A stretch of 64,000 bases of DNA from Virgisporangium aliadipatigenens. Lineage in GTDB: Bacteria; Actinomycetota; Actinomycetes; Mycobacteriales; Micromonosporaceae. The position numbers and the translations under genes were made by a program. This document shows positions 1 through 7,697 of this stretch, piece by piece (the stretch's first letter is position 1; the number at the start of each line of letters is the position of its first letter). The notes beneath the pieces are model-generated. The model saw nothing but the letters and a program-made list of their open reading frames with translations. It did not search any database and was not told the DNA's origin. The stretch lies in NCBI RefSeq assembly GCF_016863615.1, contig NZ_BOPF01000040.1, positions 31,503 through 95,502 on the forward strand, given 5' to 3'.

Positions 1-1166
1 CCGAGCACCACCCGCCGCTCGGCGGCCCACGCGCGCACCCGCGGCGAGGAGAGCGCGACGGCGATCACGGCCGCGCCGACCACTGCCGCCACCGGCACGA
101 ACCGCAACATCAGACCACCCACGCCGGTAAGCCCGACGGCACACAGCGCGACCCCGACCGGGAACGTCCGGTCGGTCGCCGGCACCGGCGCCCCCGCTCG
201 GCCACCCCTGCGGCCGGCGCCCCGGGGCCGGGCGGCGCACGAAGCGAGCGCGCAGCCGGCGATCGCGACGATCAGCGGCAGCACCTGGGACCACTCGGTG
301 AGGTCCGGCGGCCCCCACTCCTGCACCAGCCCCGCGGACTCCCGCCGCACCGCGGCCCCCCGCGCGAGAACCCCGACCCCCCACGGGTTGACCAGCACCG
401 AAACCCCGGCAACGACCGTCGGCGCAACGACTCTCACCCACCGCCGCTCGCCACCACGCGGCCCGCTCACCGGCGGGTGCCCACGCATCGACCGGCGCCC
501 GCCGAGCACGTGGGCGGCCGCGAAGGCCGCGCACAGCCCCACCCCGAGCGGCGCGCTGGAGTGCAGGTTGACCCACAGCACATGCAGCCCTCCGATCGCG
601 GCGAGCACCCCCAGCCCACGCCGATCTTGCAGTTGTGGTGGGGACAGGGCGGGGCAAAACCGGACGCACCCGGCGCCACAACTGCAAGGTCGGCGGGGTG
701 GCAGGACTGGGCGGTGCCAGCGGAGGAGGAGGACGAGGAGCGCCGGTACGGCCGCGTAGTCGGCGAGTTGCGGGCGGCCGCCGAGCCAGTCGATCAGGGC
801 GATCGAGGCGACCGCGGCGGCCAGGCCCGACGCGGCGGGCGTGGCGCCCAGCTCGCGGGCGAGCAGGACCAGCGCGGCCGTCCCGAGCAGGCCCACCAGG
901 GCCGCGAACAGGGCGACCGCCGGCAGCCCGCCGAGCCGGTACGCGGCGCCGAGCAGGACGTCGAAGAGCCAGCTGTTCAGCGCCCACGGGCGGCCCGCCG
1001 CCGTCCAGGAGAACGGGTCGACCGTGGGCAGCCGGTGCCGGTCGAGGATCAGCTCACCGGTGCGCACCTGCCAGAACGTGTCCGACTCGTGCAGGTCACC
1101 GGCGCGCGCCAGGAGAACGGGGAGCCCGGCACCGGTGGCCAGCAACCACTGTCCGGAACGCCCCAT
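1..1166 (-). CDS. Polytopic membrane protein, GT-C-like, 3' end outside window
   Basis: An open frame of 388 codons runs from ATG at 1166 off the left edge. The N-terminus carries a short helix, then a DLHESDTFWQVRTGE segment and a VDPFSWTAAGRPWALNSW segment, a pattern seen in uncharacterised actinobacterial membrane proteins resembling GT-C glycosyltransferases with lipid-linked sugar donors; several hydrophobic helices follow. Residues about 158-183 are odd: Cys- and Pro-rich with no hydrophobicity, and they are encoded exactly by a palindromic repeat (619-695) that is read through in frame. The gene starts 22 bases after the DUF2637-like gene stops, so the two are probably one transcript. 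The glycosyltransferase idea rests on resemblance only; the reading frame is secure. Confidence 0.8.
   Translation of the reverse strand, partial: MGRSGQWLLATGAGLPVLLARAGDLHESDTFWQVRTGELILDRHRLPTVDPFSWTAAGRPWALNSWLFDVLLGAAYRLGGLPAVALFAALVGLLGTAALVLLARELGATPAASGLAAAVASIALIDWLGGRPQLADYAAVPALLVLLLRWHRPVLPPRRPCSCGAGCVRFCPALSPPQLQDRRGLGVLAAIGGLHVLWVNLHSSAPLGVGLCAAFAAAHVLGGRRSMRGHPPVSGPRGGERRWVRVVAPTVVAGVSVLVNPWGVGVLARGAAVRRESAGLVQEWGPPDLTEWSQVLPLIVAIAGCALASCAARPRGAGRRGGRAGAPVPATDRTFPVGVALCAVGLTGVGGLMLRFVPVAAVVGAAVIAVALSSPRVRAWAAERRVVL
619..695. repeat. Palindromic repeat family A, copy 1, inside a coding sequence
   Basis: The left arm (619-638, CGCCGATCTTGCAGTTGTGG) and right arm (676-695) are inverted repeats with one mismatch. 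The same 20-bp arms recur at 33787-33910 and 51430-51505. The core shares GGGCAAAA-CCGG with the 33.8-kb copy. This copy lies within an open reading frame on the minus strand and is translated without a stop codon, adding about 26 residues. Confidence 0.9.
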
Positions 1167-1188
1167 TCATCCATTCTGGGCGCGTGCG

Positions 1189-2229
1189 CTACGCGGCGGG
1201 CGTGCTCGACAGGATCGACTTGAGGCGCTTCGGCGTGATGCCCAACTGGCGCGCCAGATCCTCGGCGGTGGCGTCCGGCTGCTGCGCCGTCAGCTCGGCG
1301 GCCAGCCGGCGGGTCTCCGCCACGGGCCGCCCGCGCCGCTGCGCCGGTGCCGGAACGCCCGGCATCGCCCGCCCCACGGCCGGCTCGTCGGCGGGCCGCG
1401 GCGCCGGCCGGGACGCCGAACGGCCGCTGACCGCGCTCACCGGGGAGGTGATCCGGGACAGCTCCAGCCGGGTGTTGCTGTCGAGCGCGCTCACCCGGTG
1501 CCCGTTGCCGTTGCCGCCGTGGCCGTTGCTGGCGAGGCCGTTCAGGCGGGGGCGGGTGTCGATCGGCGGCGCGCCGATGAGGGCACCCACCCCGGCACCG
1601 CGCACCGGCTTGGTGTCGGTCTCGCCGTCGTGCACGAACTCCGACGAGAGGCCGACGACCGAGATCCGTTCCGCCCCCTCGCCCTGCGGGGCAGCCTCGC
1701 TACGCGCCGGGGCCGGGTGCGACGCCGCCACACTCGGCGGCGCGGCCGCGGGCTCGACCCGTTCCCGCAGCTCCTGCTCCGCCTCCCGGATGCGACCGGC
1801 CAGTTCGACCAGCGAGACGCTCGCCACGACGATCAGCCCGTCGACGGAGAGCGGGAGCAGGTACTCGGCCCCACCGGTCTCCCCGTAGCGGGCGGCCACG
1901 CCGGTCATGTGCCAGTAGGAGACCCAGGCCGCGATGCCGGCGATCGCGAACGTCGCGATCAGCCGCACGGCAGCCAGTGAACGCCGGTGCACCGGCACCC
2001 GCGAGATCAGCTCGATGGTGAGCATGAGGGCGAGCGGCGGCCAGGCCGAGATGGTCTGCGCGATCGGATTGGGCTGAGCGTGCAGGACGTTTGCCGCGAC
2101 ACTGGCGGCAACGCCCAGGACCAGTGCGGCGCGGACCGCCCAGCGGACGCGGCGTAGCTGACGCAGCGGCAACGGGACCTCCTCGTCGGGTGGTGGGCTG
2201 ACTCGGGCGTCATCTTCGCGACAGTGCAT
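1189..2229 (-). CDS. DUF2637-like membrane protein with HTH-like C-terminus
   Basis: The 346-residue protein has about four N-terminal membrane helices. The segment LTIELISRVPVHRR followed by WVSYWHMTGVAARYGE and LLPLSVDGLIVVASVSLVEL is characteristic of DUF2637 (SpdB-like) proteins, found on actinobacterial chromosomes and mobile elements and in some cases linked to conjugal spread. A long low-complexity Pro/Ala/Gly/Asn linker follows, and the last 50 residues (RRGRPVAETRRLAAEL...LARQLGITPKRLKSIL) look like a small helix-turn-helix. The open frame extends upstream to 2403, but ATG at 2229 is chosen because the extension has no family-like sequence. It probably forms an operon with the truncated membrane protein. 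No transfer genes lie nearby, so a conjugation role is doubtful. Confidence 0.75.
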   Translation of the reverse strand: MHCREDDARVSPPPDEEVPLPLRQLRRVRWAVRAALVLGVAASVAANVLHAQPNPIAQTISAWPPLALMLTIELISRVPVHRRSLAAVRLIATFAIAGIAAWVSYWHMTGVAARYGETGGAEYLLPLSVDGLIVVASVSLVELAGRIREAEQELRERVEPAAAPPSVAASHPAPARSEAAPQGEGAERISVVGLSSEFVHDGETDTKPVRGAGVGALIGAPPIDTRPRLNGLASNGHGGNGNGHRVSALDSNTRLELSRITSPVSAVSGRSASRPAPRPADEPAVGRAMPGVPAPAQRRGRPVAETRRLAAELTAQQPDATAEDLARQLGITPKRLKSILSSTPAA

Positions 2230-2348
2230 GGTAGCCGCACACGTTTCGCCCGGCGTGTCGAGATATTGGCGTACTCCGTTACGCAGCGATGTCCGTCCGG
2301 TGACTCCAAGGGCCCACCAGACTGGCATTGAACAGGCATTATGCGTGC

Positions 2349-2783
2349 ATGACCGTGTTTCGGGCGGCCTTCCGGGGCCTCTTATGGGTGGCGAACTCGG
2401 CAAAGGCCACAGTGTCCGCCTTCGTGCTACTGGTGATCGTGAGCGCCGTGCTGTATAGCGCGCTGGAGCACAAGGGCGTCGGCGACGCGATCTGGTGGGC
2501 CGTCGTCACGGCCAGCACCGTCGGGTACGGCGACACCTATCCGGCGACGACCGGCGGGCGGATCGTCGCCGGCACGCTGATCACCTCGATGGTGCTGCTG
2601 GTCGTGCCGTTGATCACCGCGCACTTCGCCAGCAAGCTCATCGTGGATCAGGACGCGTTCCGCCACGAGGAGCAGGAGGAGATCAAGGAAAACCTCCGCC
2701 GCATCCGCGAGGCGGTCGAACGCCTGGAGGCGGCTAGCGAGCGGGACAGCTCGCTCCGGCCGCCGGCACCTTCAGATCGATGA
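2349..2783 (+). CDS. Two-helix potassium channel protein
   Basis: The 144-residue protein has a first membrane helix (about residues 18-36), a pore loop with the filter TVGYGD, and a second helix (about 75-95), the minimal KcsA-like layout of the Ion_trans_2 family; potassium selectivity is the known role of this filter. A charged C-terminal tail (RHEEQEEIKENLRRIREAVERLE) should form a coiled coil, as in tetrameric channels. There is no RCK or other ligand domain. ATG at 2349 is preferred to the in-frame ATG at 2328. The 3' end overlaps the convergent peptidase gene by 50 bases. Confidence 0.9.
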   Translation: MTVFRAAFRGLLWVANSAKATVSAFVLLVIVSAVLYSALEHKGVGDAIWWAVVTASTVGYGDTYPATTGGRIVAGTLITSMVLLVVPLITAHFASKLIVDQDAFRHEEQEEIKENLRRIREAVERLEAASERDSSLRPPAPSDR

Positions 2784-4266
2784 GGTAGCTGTTGACCGCC
2801 TGGTTGATGCAGCGCGTCTGCGGATAGGCGGTGTGACCCTCGCCCTCCCAGGTCAGCACCACGCCGGTGCCGAGCATGTTGGCCAGCGCCGGGGTCTGCT
2901 CGTACGGCGTGGCCGGGTCGCCCTTCGTGCCGACCACCACGATCGGCGGCGCGCCCTCGGCCTTGCCCTTCGGGTACGGGTCGCGCTTGCCCGGCCACTG
3001 CGCGCAGACCAGGTTGAGCGCGAGCGAGGCGCCGAACAGGGGGTACTTCTGCCGCCACTCGCCCTGCAGCCGGCGCGCCTCCTCGACGGTCACGGACTTG
3101 TCGTCGTCGGCGCAGTTGACGGCGAGGTTGGCGTCGAAGAGGTTGCTGTACTTGCCGGAGGCGTCCCGCTCGGCGTAGGAGTCGGCCAGCTCGAAGATGC
3201 CGGCCGGGTTGCCCTTGCGCAGGTTGTCCATGGCCTTGGCCATCGACTCCCAGCTCTGCTCGGTGTACAGCGACGCGATCACCGCCGTGAACACCCAACC
3301 GGCCGTCGCCTTGCGCCCGCCCGCACCGGCGACGGCGTTGCCGCGGGCGTTGTTGATCGCCTGGGTGACCAGGCCGCGCGGGTCGCTGGAGATCGGGCAT
3401 CTGGTGCCGTTGCTCTTGCACCAGGTGGTGAAGTTGTCGAACGCCCGCTCGAAGCCCTTGGCCTGCCCCTCCGACGAGGCGACCGAACTCTGCGTCGGGT
3501 CGACGGCGCCGTCGAGGACCAGCGCGCGGATGTTCTTGGGGAAGAGCTGGGCGTACGTCGCGCCGAGCAGCGTGCCGTAGGAGTAGCCGAGGTAGGAGAG
3601 CTTCTCGTCGCCGACGGCGATCCGGATGGCGTCCATGTCCCGGGCCGCCTGCTCGGTGGAGAACAGCCGCAGCGTGTCGCCGTACTTGTCGCCGCAGGAC
3701 CTGGCCATCCGGCCGGTCAGCCCGACGAGCGCGTCGAAGTCGGCCTGGCTCTGCGGGTCCGGGTCGGCACCGAAGTTGGCGTCGAGGTCGGCGTCGGTGA
3801 AGCACTCCACGGGCGAGGAACGGCCCACGCCGCGCGGGTCGAACCCGACGATGTCGAAGCGGAACAGGACGTCGGTCGGCAGCGCCGCGGCGAGGTAGGT
3901 CGCCATCTCGACGCCGGAGCCGCCCGGCCCGCCGGGGTTGATCAGCAGCGAGCCGATCTTGTTGTTCTGCCCCTTGGCGCGGGCGCGCACCAGCGACAGG
4001 TCGAACGTCTTCCCGTCATTGGGCGCCGCCCAGTCCTGCGGCACCTTGAGCGTCGTGCACTCGAACGTGATGTTGGGCAGCTTGCGCTCCGAGATCTCCG
4101 GGCACGGCGTCCAGTTGACCTGCCCCGGAGCCGTCGAACCCGACGCGGAGGCGCCCGGCCGCCCGGAGATCGGCCCCGCCCAGCGGGTCGGCGGTGACAC
4201 GCACCCCGTGAGCAGCAGCAACGCTGCGGTGACGAGGGCGACGGCGGCACGGGGACGGCGAATCAC
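2734..4266 (-). CDS. Lipoprotein alpha/beta hydrolase, tripeptidyl aminopeptidase type
   Basis: The 510-residue protein begins with a lipoprotein signal ending in LLLLTGC (lipid-bearing Cys22), so it should act on the outer face of the membrane. The oxyanion region NPGGPGGSG (110-118), nucleophile elbow GYSYG (Ser229), a late Asp in GTKGDPATPYE and a His in GEGHTAYP match the secreted SlpD/SlpE and tripeptidyl aminopeptidase family of Streptomyces, which release short peptides from protein N-termini. The last 100 residues correspond to the TAP C-terminal domain. A GTG start at 4266 sits 6 bases after TAGGCT, so the mRNA may be leaderless. Substrate specificity cannot be read from the sequence. 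Confidence 0.9.
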   Translation of the reverse strand: MIRRPRAAVALVTAALLLLTGCVSPPTRWAGPISGRPGASASGSTAPGQVNWTPCPEISERKLPNITFECTTLKVPQDWAAPNDGKTFDLSLVRARAKGQNNKIGSLLINPGGPGGSGVEMATYLAAALPTDVLFRFDIVGFDPRGVGRSSPVECFTDADLDANFGADPDPQSQADFDALVGLTGRMARSCGDKYGDTLRLFSTEQAARDMDAIRIAVGDEKLSYLGYSYGTLLGATYAQLFPKNIRALVLDGAVDPTQSSVASSEGQAKGFERAFDNFTTWCKSNGTRCPISSDPRGLVTQAINNARGNAVAGAGGRKATAGWVFTAVIASLYTEQSWESMAKAMDNLRKGNPAGIFELADSYAERDASGKYSNLFDANLAVNCADDDKSVTVEEARRLQGEWRQKYPLFGASLALNLVCAQWPGKRDPYPKGKAEGAPPIVVVGTKGDPATPYEQTPALANMLGTGVVLTWEGEGHTAYPQTRCINQAVNSYLIDLKVPAAGASCPAR

Positions 4267-4272
4267 ACGCCG

Positions 4273-4278
4273 AGCCTA
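4273..4278 (-). promoter_or_regulatory. Leaderless -10 box before peptidase gene
   Basis: TAGGCT on the minus strand lies 6 bases before the GTG start at 4266, with no ribosome binding site between. Confidence 0.5.
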
Positions 4279-4288
4279 ACCGGGCCGG

Positions 4289-5386
4289 TCACTCGTCGAC
4301 CGCCCCGGCGAGGACGGCGTCCACGTCCAGCCGCAACGGCCGCTCCAACTGCTCGTAGCCGCAGGACGCCGGCTCCCGGTCCGGCCGCCACCGCTTGAAC
4401 TGGGCCGTGTGCCGGAAGCGCTCGCCCTCCATCGCCTCGTAGCCCACCTCGACCACCAGCTCCGGGCGCAGCGGCACCCAGTCGAGGCTCTTGGTGCCGG
4501 TCCACCGGCTGACCGCCCCCGGCACCCGGTGCGTCTCGTTGGCCGGGTCGACGCCGACCCACGGGTTGGCCGCCTCGGCCCCCTCACGGTAGGGCGCCAG
4601 CTCCTCGACCAGCTCGGCCCGCCGCGCCATCGGGAACGACGCGCAGACCCCCACGTGGTGCAGCAACCCGGCCGCGTCGTGCAGCCCGAGCAGCAGCGAC
4701 CCGACCACGTCGCCCGACTTGTGCCAGCGGAACCCGGCGACGACCACGTCGGCGGTGCGCGCGTGCTTGACCTTGAACATGACGCGCTTGTTGGGCTCGT
4801 AGCCCGCGTCGGCCGGCTTGGCGACGATGCCGTCGAGCCCGGCCCCCTCCAACGACGCGAACCACTCCCGCGCCCGGGCCGGATCCGTCGTCACCGGCGT
4901 CAGGTGCACCGGCGGCACCACCGCCGACAGCGCCTCCGCCAGCCGCGCGCGCCGCTCCCGGAACGGCCGCGACGTGAGATCGTCGTCTCCGATCGCCAGC
5001 AGGTCGAACGCGATGAACGAGGCCGGCGTCGCCGCCGCCAGCATGCGCACGCGCGACACGGCCGGGTGGATCCGCTGGCCGAGCAGATCGAAGTCGAGCC
5101 GGGGCAGCCCGTCCTCGACCCGCTTGATCACCACCAGCTCGCCGTCGACGGCGAGTCGCTCGGGCAACTGGGCCTTGACCTGCTCGATCACCTCGGGGAA
5201 GTAGCGGGTGAGCGACTTGCCGCCGCGGCTGGCCAGCTCCACCTCGTCGCCGTCGCGGAACACGATGCACCGGAAGCCGTCCCACTTGGGCTCGTAGGAC
5301 ATGCCCTCGGCGACCGGCACCTCGGGCACGCTCTTGGCCAGCATCGGCTCGATCGGTGGCATGACCGGCAGCTTCATGCCCCGCAT
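4289..5386 (-). CDS. ligC: ATP-dependent DNA ligase LigC
   Basis: The protein (about 365 residues) has the nucleotidyltransferase motif I KWDGFR, with the lysine that takes up AMP at position 34, and later motifs VDGELVV, IAFDLLA, GLDGIVAK and MFKVKHARTADVVV. A C-terminal OB-fold region follows. It lacks the polymerase and Ku-associated parts of LigD, so it fits the stand-alone LigC class, which seals nicks in repair and backs up actinobacterial end-joining or excision repair. The frame is open from a TTG at 5407, but ATG at 5386 or 5377 matches the usual MKLPVMPPIEPMLA start. It ends 22 bases before the peptidase gene, though that gene has its own promoter-like box. Confidence 0.9.
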   Translation of the reverse strand: MRGMKLPVMPPIEPMLAKSVPEVPVAEGMSYEPKWDGFRCIVFRDGDEVELASRGGKSLTRYFPEVIEQVKAQLPERLAVDGELVVIKRVEDGLPRLDFDLLGQRIHPAVSRVRMLAAATPASFIAFDLLAIGDDDLTSRPFRERRARLAEALSAVVPPVHLTPVTTDPARAREWFASLEGAGLDGIVAKPADAGYEPNKRVMFKVKHARTADVVVAGFRWHKSGDVVGSLLLGLHDAAGLLHHVGVCASFPMARRAELVEELAPYREGAEAANPWVGVDPANETHRVPGAVSRWTGTKSLDWVPLRPELVVEVGYEAMEGERFRHTAQFKRWRPDREPASCGYEQLERPLRLDVDAVLAGAVDE

Positions 5387-5577
5387 GTTCGCACGGGGGT
5401 ACGACAAGGAACGTTGCGACCGGATGATCCCCCCGGCCCGTCAGGACAGGTAGGGAAGCCGACGCGGATCGATTCCTTCGCCAGGTCGCGCCGCGTCACA
5501 GGGGTACAAGGGAAGGGGACGGTCGAGGTCGTGGGTCAGCACGCCTCGGCCGTCTTCGCACGTCGAGAGGAGTTTCC
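5387..5577. promoter_or_regulatory. Divergent intergenic region ligC / GH16 gene
   Basis: This 191-base gap holds the promoters of both genes. I see no clear operator. The GH16 gene has a good ribosome binding site (GAGAGGAG, about 5566-5571). Confidence 0.4.
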
Positions 5578-6471
5578 GTGCGGATCCGCAGACGCACCGT
5601 CGCGGTGCTGTCCACCCTTGCCCTCGGCGCCGCGGTCGCGTTCGTACTGCCGCTGGTGAACGGCACCGCGTCCGCCGCCACGCTGGAGCAGACCTGGGAG
5701 GACACCTTCGACGCGCCGGCCGGCACGCTGCCGGACCGCACGAAGTGGGTGTACGACCTCGGCGACGACGGCACCGGCTGGGGCAACAACGAGCTGCAGA
5801 GCTACACGAACCGGCCGGAGAACGTCTCCCACGACGGCGCGGGCAACCTGGTGATCGCCGCCCGGCAGAACGCCGACCCGGCCGTGAAGTGCTACTACGG
5901 CACGTGCTCCCACACCTCTGCGCGGATCAAGACGCAGGGGAAGTTCAGCCAGAAGTTCGGGCGGTTCGAGGCGCGCATCAAGATCCCGCGCGGGCCCGGG
6001 CTGCTGCCGGCGTTCTGGATGCTGGGCGGGCCGGACGCGCGATGGCCGCTCGACGGCGAGATCGACATCATGGAGAACGTCGGTGACTCGCCGACCGTGG
6101 TCGAGGGCACCCTGTGGGGGCCGCGCGCCAACGGCAGCGGCGAGTACACGAAGTCCGGTTACAAGGCAATGCCGTTCACGCTCTCCGACGACTTCCACCG
6201 GTACGCGATCGAGTGGTCGGCGGGGCGGGTGTCGTGGTTCATCGACGACACGAAGTACCTGACGATCTGCCGCACGGCCGATGTCGCACCGGGCTGCACG
6301 GCGTACGGGGCGTCGGGGAAGTGGATCTTCGACGACCATGCGTTCTACGTCCTGCTGAACGTCGCCGTCGGGGGTGACTGGCCGGGCGCGCCGCCGTCGA
6401 CCGTGCCGTTCCCCCAGGAGATGGTGATCGACTACGTGCGGGTCTGGGGCGAGGCGCCCGCGCGCCGCTAA
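5578..6471 (+). CDS. Secreted GH16 endo-beta-1,3-glucanase
   Basis: The 297-residue protein starts with an Arg-rich signal peptide, with a cleavage site near ASAATLEQ (about residue 34). The catalytic motif DGEIDIMEN gives nucleophile Glu161, Asp163 and acid/base Glu166, the arrangement of GH16 laminarinase-type enzymes that cut beta-1,3-glucans such as fungal wall glucan. The WGNNELQSYTNRPENV segment and FHRYAIEWS are further family hallmarks. There is no carbohydrate-binding module. GTG at 5578 has an AGGAG sequence 7 bases upstream. The stop TAA overlaps the likely -10 box of the next gene. Confidence 0.93.
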   Translation: MRIRRRTVAVLSTLALGAAVAFVLPLVNGTASAATLEQTWEDTFDAPAGTLPDRTKWVYDLGDDGTGWGNNELQSYTNRPENVSHDGAGNLVIAARQNADPAVKCYYGTCSHTSARIKTQGKFSQKFGRFEARIKIPRGPGLLPAFWMLGGPDARWPLDGEIDIMENVGDSPTVVEGTLWGPRANGSGEYTKSGYKAMPFTLSDDFHRYAIEWSAGRVSWFIDDTKYLTICRTADVAPGCTAYGASGKWIFDDHAFYVLLNVAVGGDWPGAPPSTVPFPQEMVIDYVRVWGEAPARR

Positions 6472-6474
6472 GTT
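6469..6474 (+). promoter_or_regulatory. Leaderless -10 box overlapping the GH16 stop codon
   Basis: TAAGTT begins in the GH16 stop codon and ends 6 bases before ATG at 6481. Confidence 0.45.
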
Positions 6475-6480
6475 GGTCGC

Positions 6481-7104
6481 ATGGCGACGCTGGAGAAGAT
6501 CGCGGTCGAACTCCGGGCGATGGTGACCGGGCTCGAGCAGGCACAGGCGCGCACCGCCGTGCTGGAGACCAAGGTGCTGGAGGTCACCACCCGCATCCAG
6601 GCGGCGGGCTTCCTCGGCATCGCGCAGAACCTCGTCCGGGTGAAGACCGCCGTCGGTGAGGTGCGCGCCCGGCTGACCGCCGTGGCCAACGACACCAACG
6701 AGGCCAACCGGCCGGTGTCGGCCGCACCCCGCGAGGTGTCGCCGCAGCAGGCGATCGCCGTGCTTACCCCGGCGAGCGAGAAGCTCGTCGCGGCCACCCA
6801 GGCCAACGCCGCCACCATCGAGAAGGTGTCGGAGACGCAGAAGCTCACCGCGACGGTGCTCCAGGGCGGTTCGCCGCAGCAGCTGCTGGCCCTGCTGGAG
6901 AGCATCAAGCAGGTGCTGATCATCGTCGGCCAGCACGCCCAGGGCGCGCGCAAGGAGCTGGACGAGACGCTCGCCGAGGTGCGCCAGGCGGGCCAGTACG
7001 GCCGGCCGGGGCAGCCCGAGCAGGCCGACGGTTCCGACAAGGACAAGGACAACAAGGACGAGAAGAAGGACGACGACAGGGCGCCCGCCGGCGAGGCCGC
7101 GTAG
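6481..7104 (+). CDS. Coiled-coil protein of unknown function
   Basis: The 207-residue soluble protein is almost entirely helical, with heptad-like stretches in residues 1-60 and 85-165, and ends in a disordered acidic and lysine-rich tail (about 175-207). It has no signal peptide or membrane segment. It resembles small uncharacterised helical proteins of Micromonosporaceae; I cannot assign a role. It is followed after 5 bases by the nuclease-like gene, so the two are probably co-transcribed from the box at 6469. An interaction between the two products is possible but only inferred. Confidence 0.7.
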   Translation: MATLEKIAVELRAMVTGLEQAQARTAVLETKVLEVTTRIQAAGFLGIAQNLVRVKTAVGEVRARLTAVANDTNEANRPVSAAPREVSPQQAIAVLTPASEKLVAATQANAATIEKVSETQKLTATVLQGGSPQQLLALLESIKQVLIIVGQHAQGARKELDETLAEVRQAGQYGRPGQPEQADGSDKDKDNKDEKKDDDRAPAGEAA

Positions 7105-7109
7105 CAGCG

Positions 7110-7631
7110 ATGTCCACTGTGGACGACGACAGCGCGCTCGTCGCCGCCGCGCTCACCGTGTGGCTGGACGGGTTCACGTTCGTGGACCGGCCCGCGGACG
7201 AGGTGACCGGGCTGCTGGTCGACTCGATCGTCGAATGGGGCCGCTCCCAGCGGTGGCGGGTCTACCGGCGGGCGCCGAGCGTGTTCCCGCTGCCGCCGCC
7301 GTACGAGGACCGGCGTTCCGACCTGGACGTGGCGTTCGCCCGGCCGGTCGGGCGGCCGGTCGCGATCGAGGTGGACCGCTCCGACCGGCAGCGTTCGGTC
7401 GAGAAGCTGCGCGCCGAGGCGGACGCCGGCCGGATCGCGCTGTGGGTGCGGTGGGGGACCGGGCGCTTCACCGATCCGGGGCCGCCGGTGCACCTGGTGA
7501 CCTGCGCGGTGACCGCCCGGCGCGGGGTCACCGGCGGCCGGGTCTTCTCCCGGGTGGCGACGTCCCGACCCGCCCCGGCCCACACCGCCGTGTCCGAGGC
7601 CGCCGCCGCACGTGAGTTGTTCGATTCGTAA
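7110..7631 (+). CDS. Unknown protein with PD-(D/E)XK-like signature
   Basis: The 173-residue protein contains RRSDLDVAFARPVGRPVAIEVDRSDR, which resembles the D...(E)xD core of PD-(D/E)XK nucleases or their inactive relatives, followed by LWVRWG. The region before it (SIVEWGRSQRWRVYRRAP) could supply the first helix. No DNA-binding domain or methyltransferase partner is present. It follows the coiled-coil gene by 5 bases. ATG at 7110 is used; a GTG a few codons downstream is also possible. The nuclease reading is a motif-level guess, not an assignment. Confidence 0.6.
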   Translation: MSTVDDDSALVAAALTVWLDGFTFVDRPADEVTGLLVDSIVEWGRSQRWRVYRRAPSVFPLPPPYEDRRSDLDVAFARPVGRPVAIEVDRSDRQRSVEKLRAEADAGRIALWVRWGTGRFTDPGPPVHLVTCAVTARRGVTGGRVFSRVATSRPAPAHTAVSEAAAARELFDS

Positions 7632-7697
7632 CTCATTCAGGGGCGTGTGTGCCCTCAGACCTGGTTCAGCCACTGATCGGTTCGCGACGATGGGTCC

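Noticed and set aside
1189..2229. Integrative conjugative element remnant, based on DUF2637
   Set aside because: No integrase, attachment site, replication or TraB-like gene is present; DUF2637 proteins also occur singly on chromosomes.
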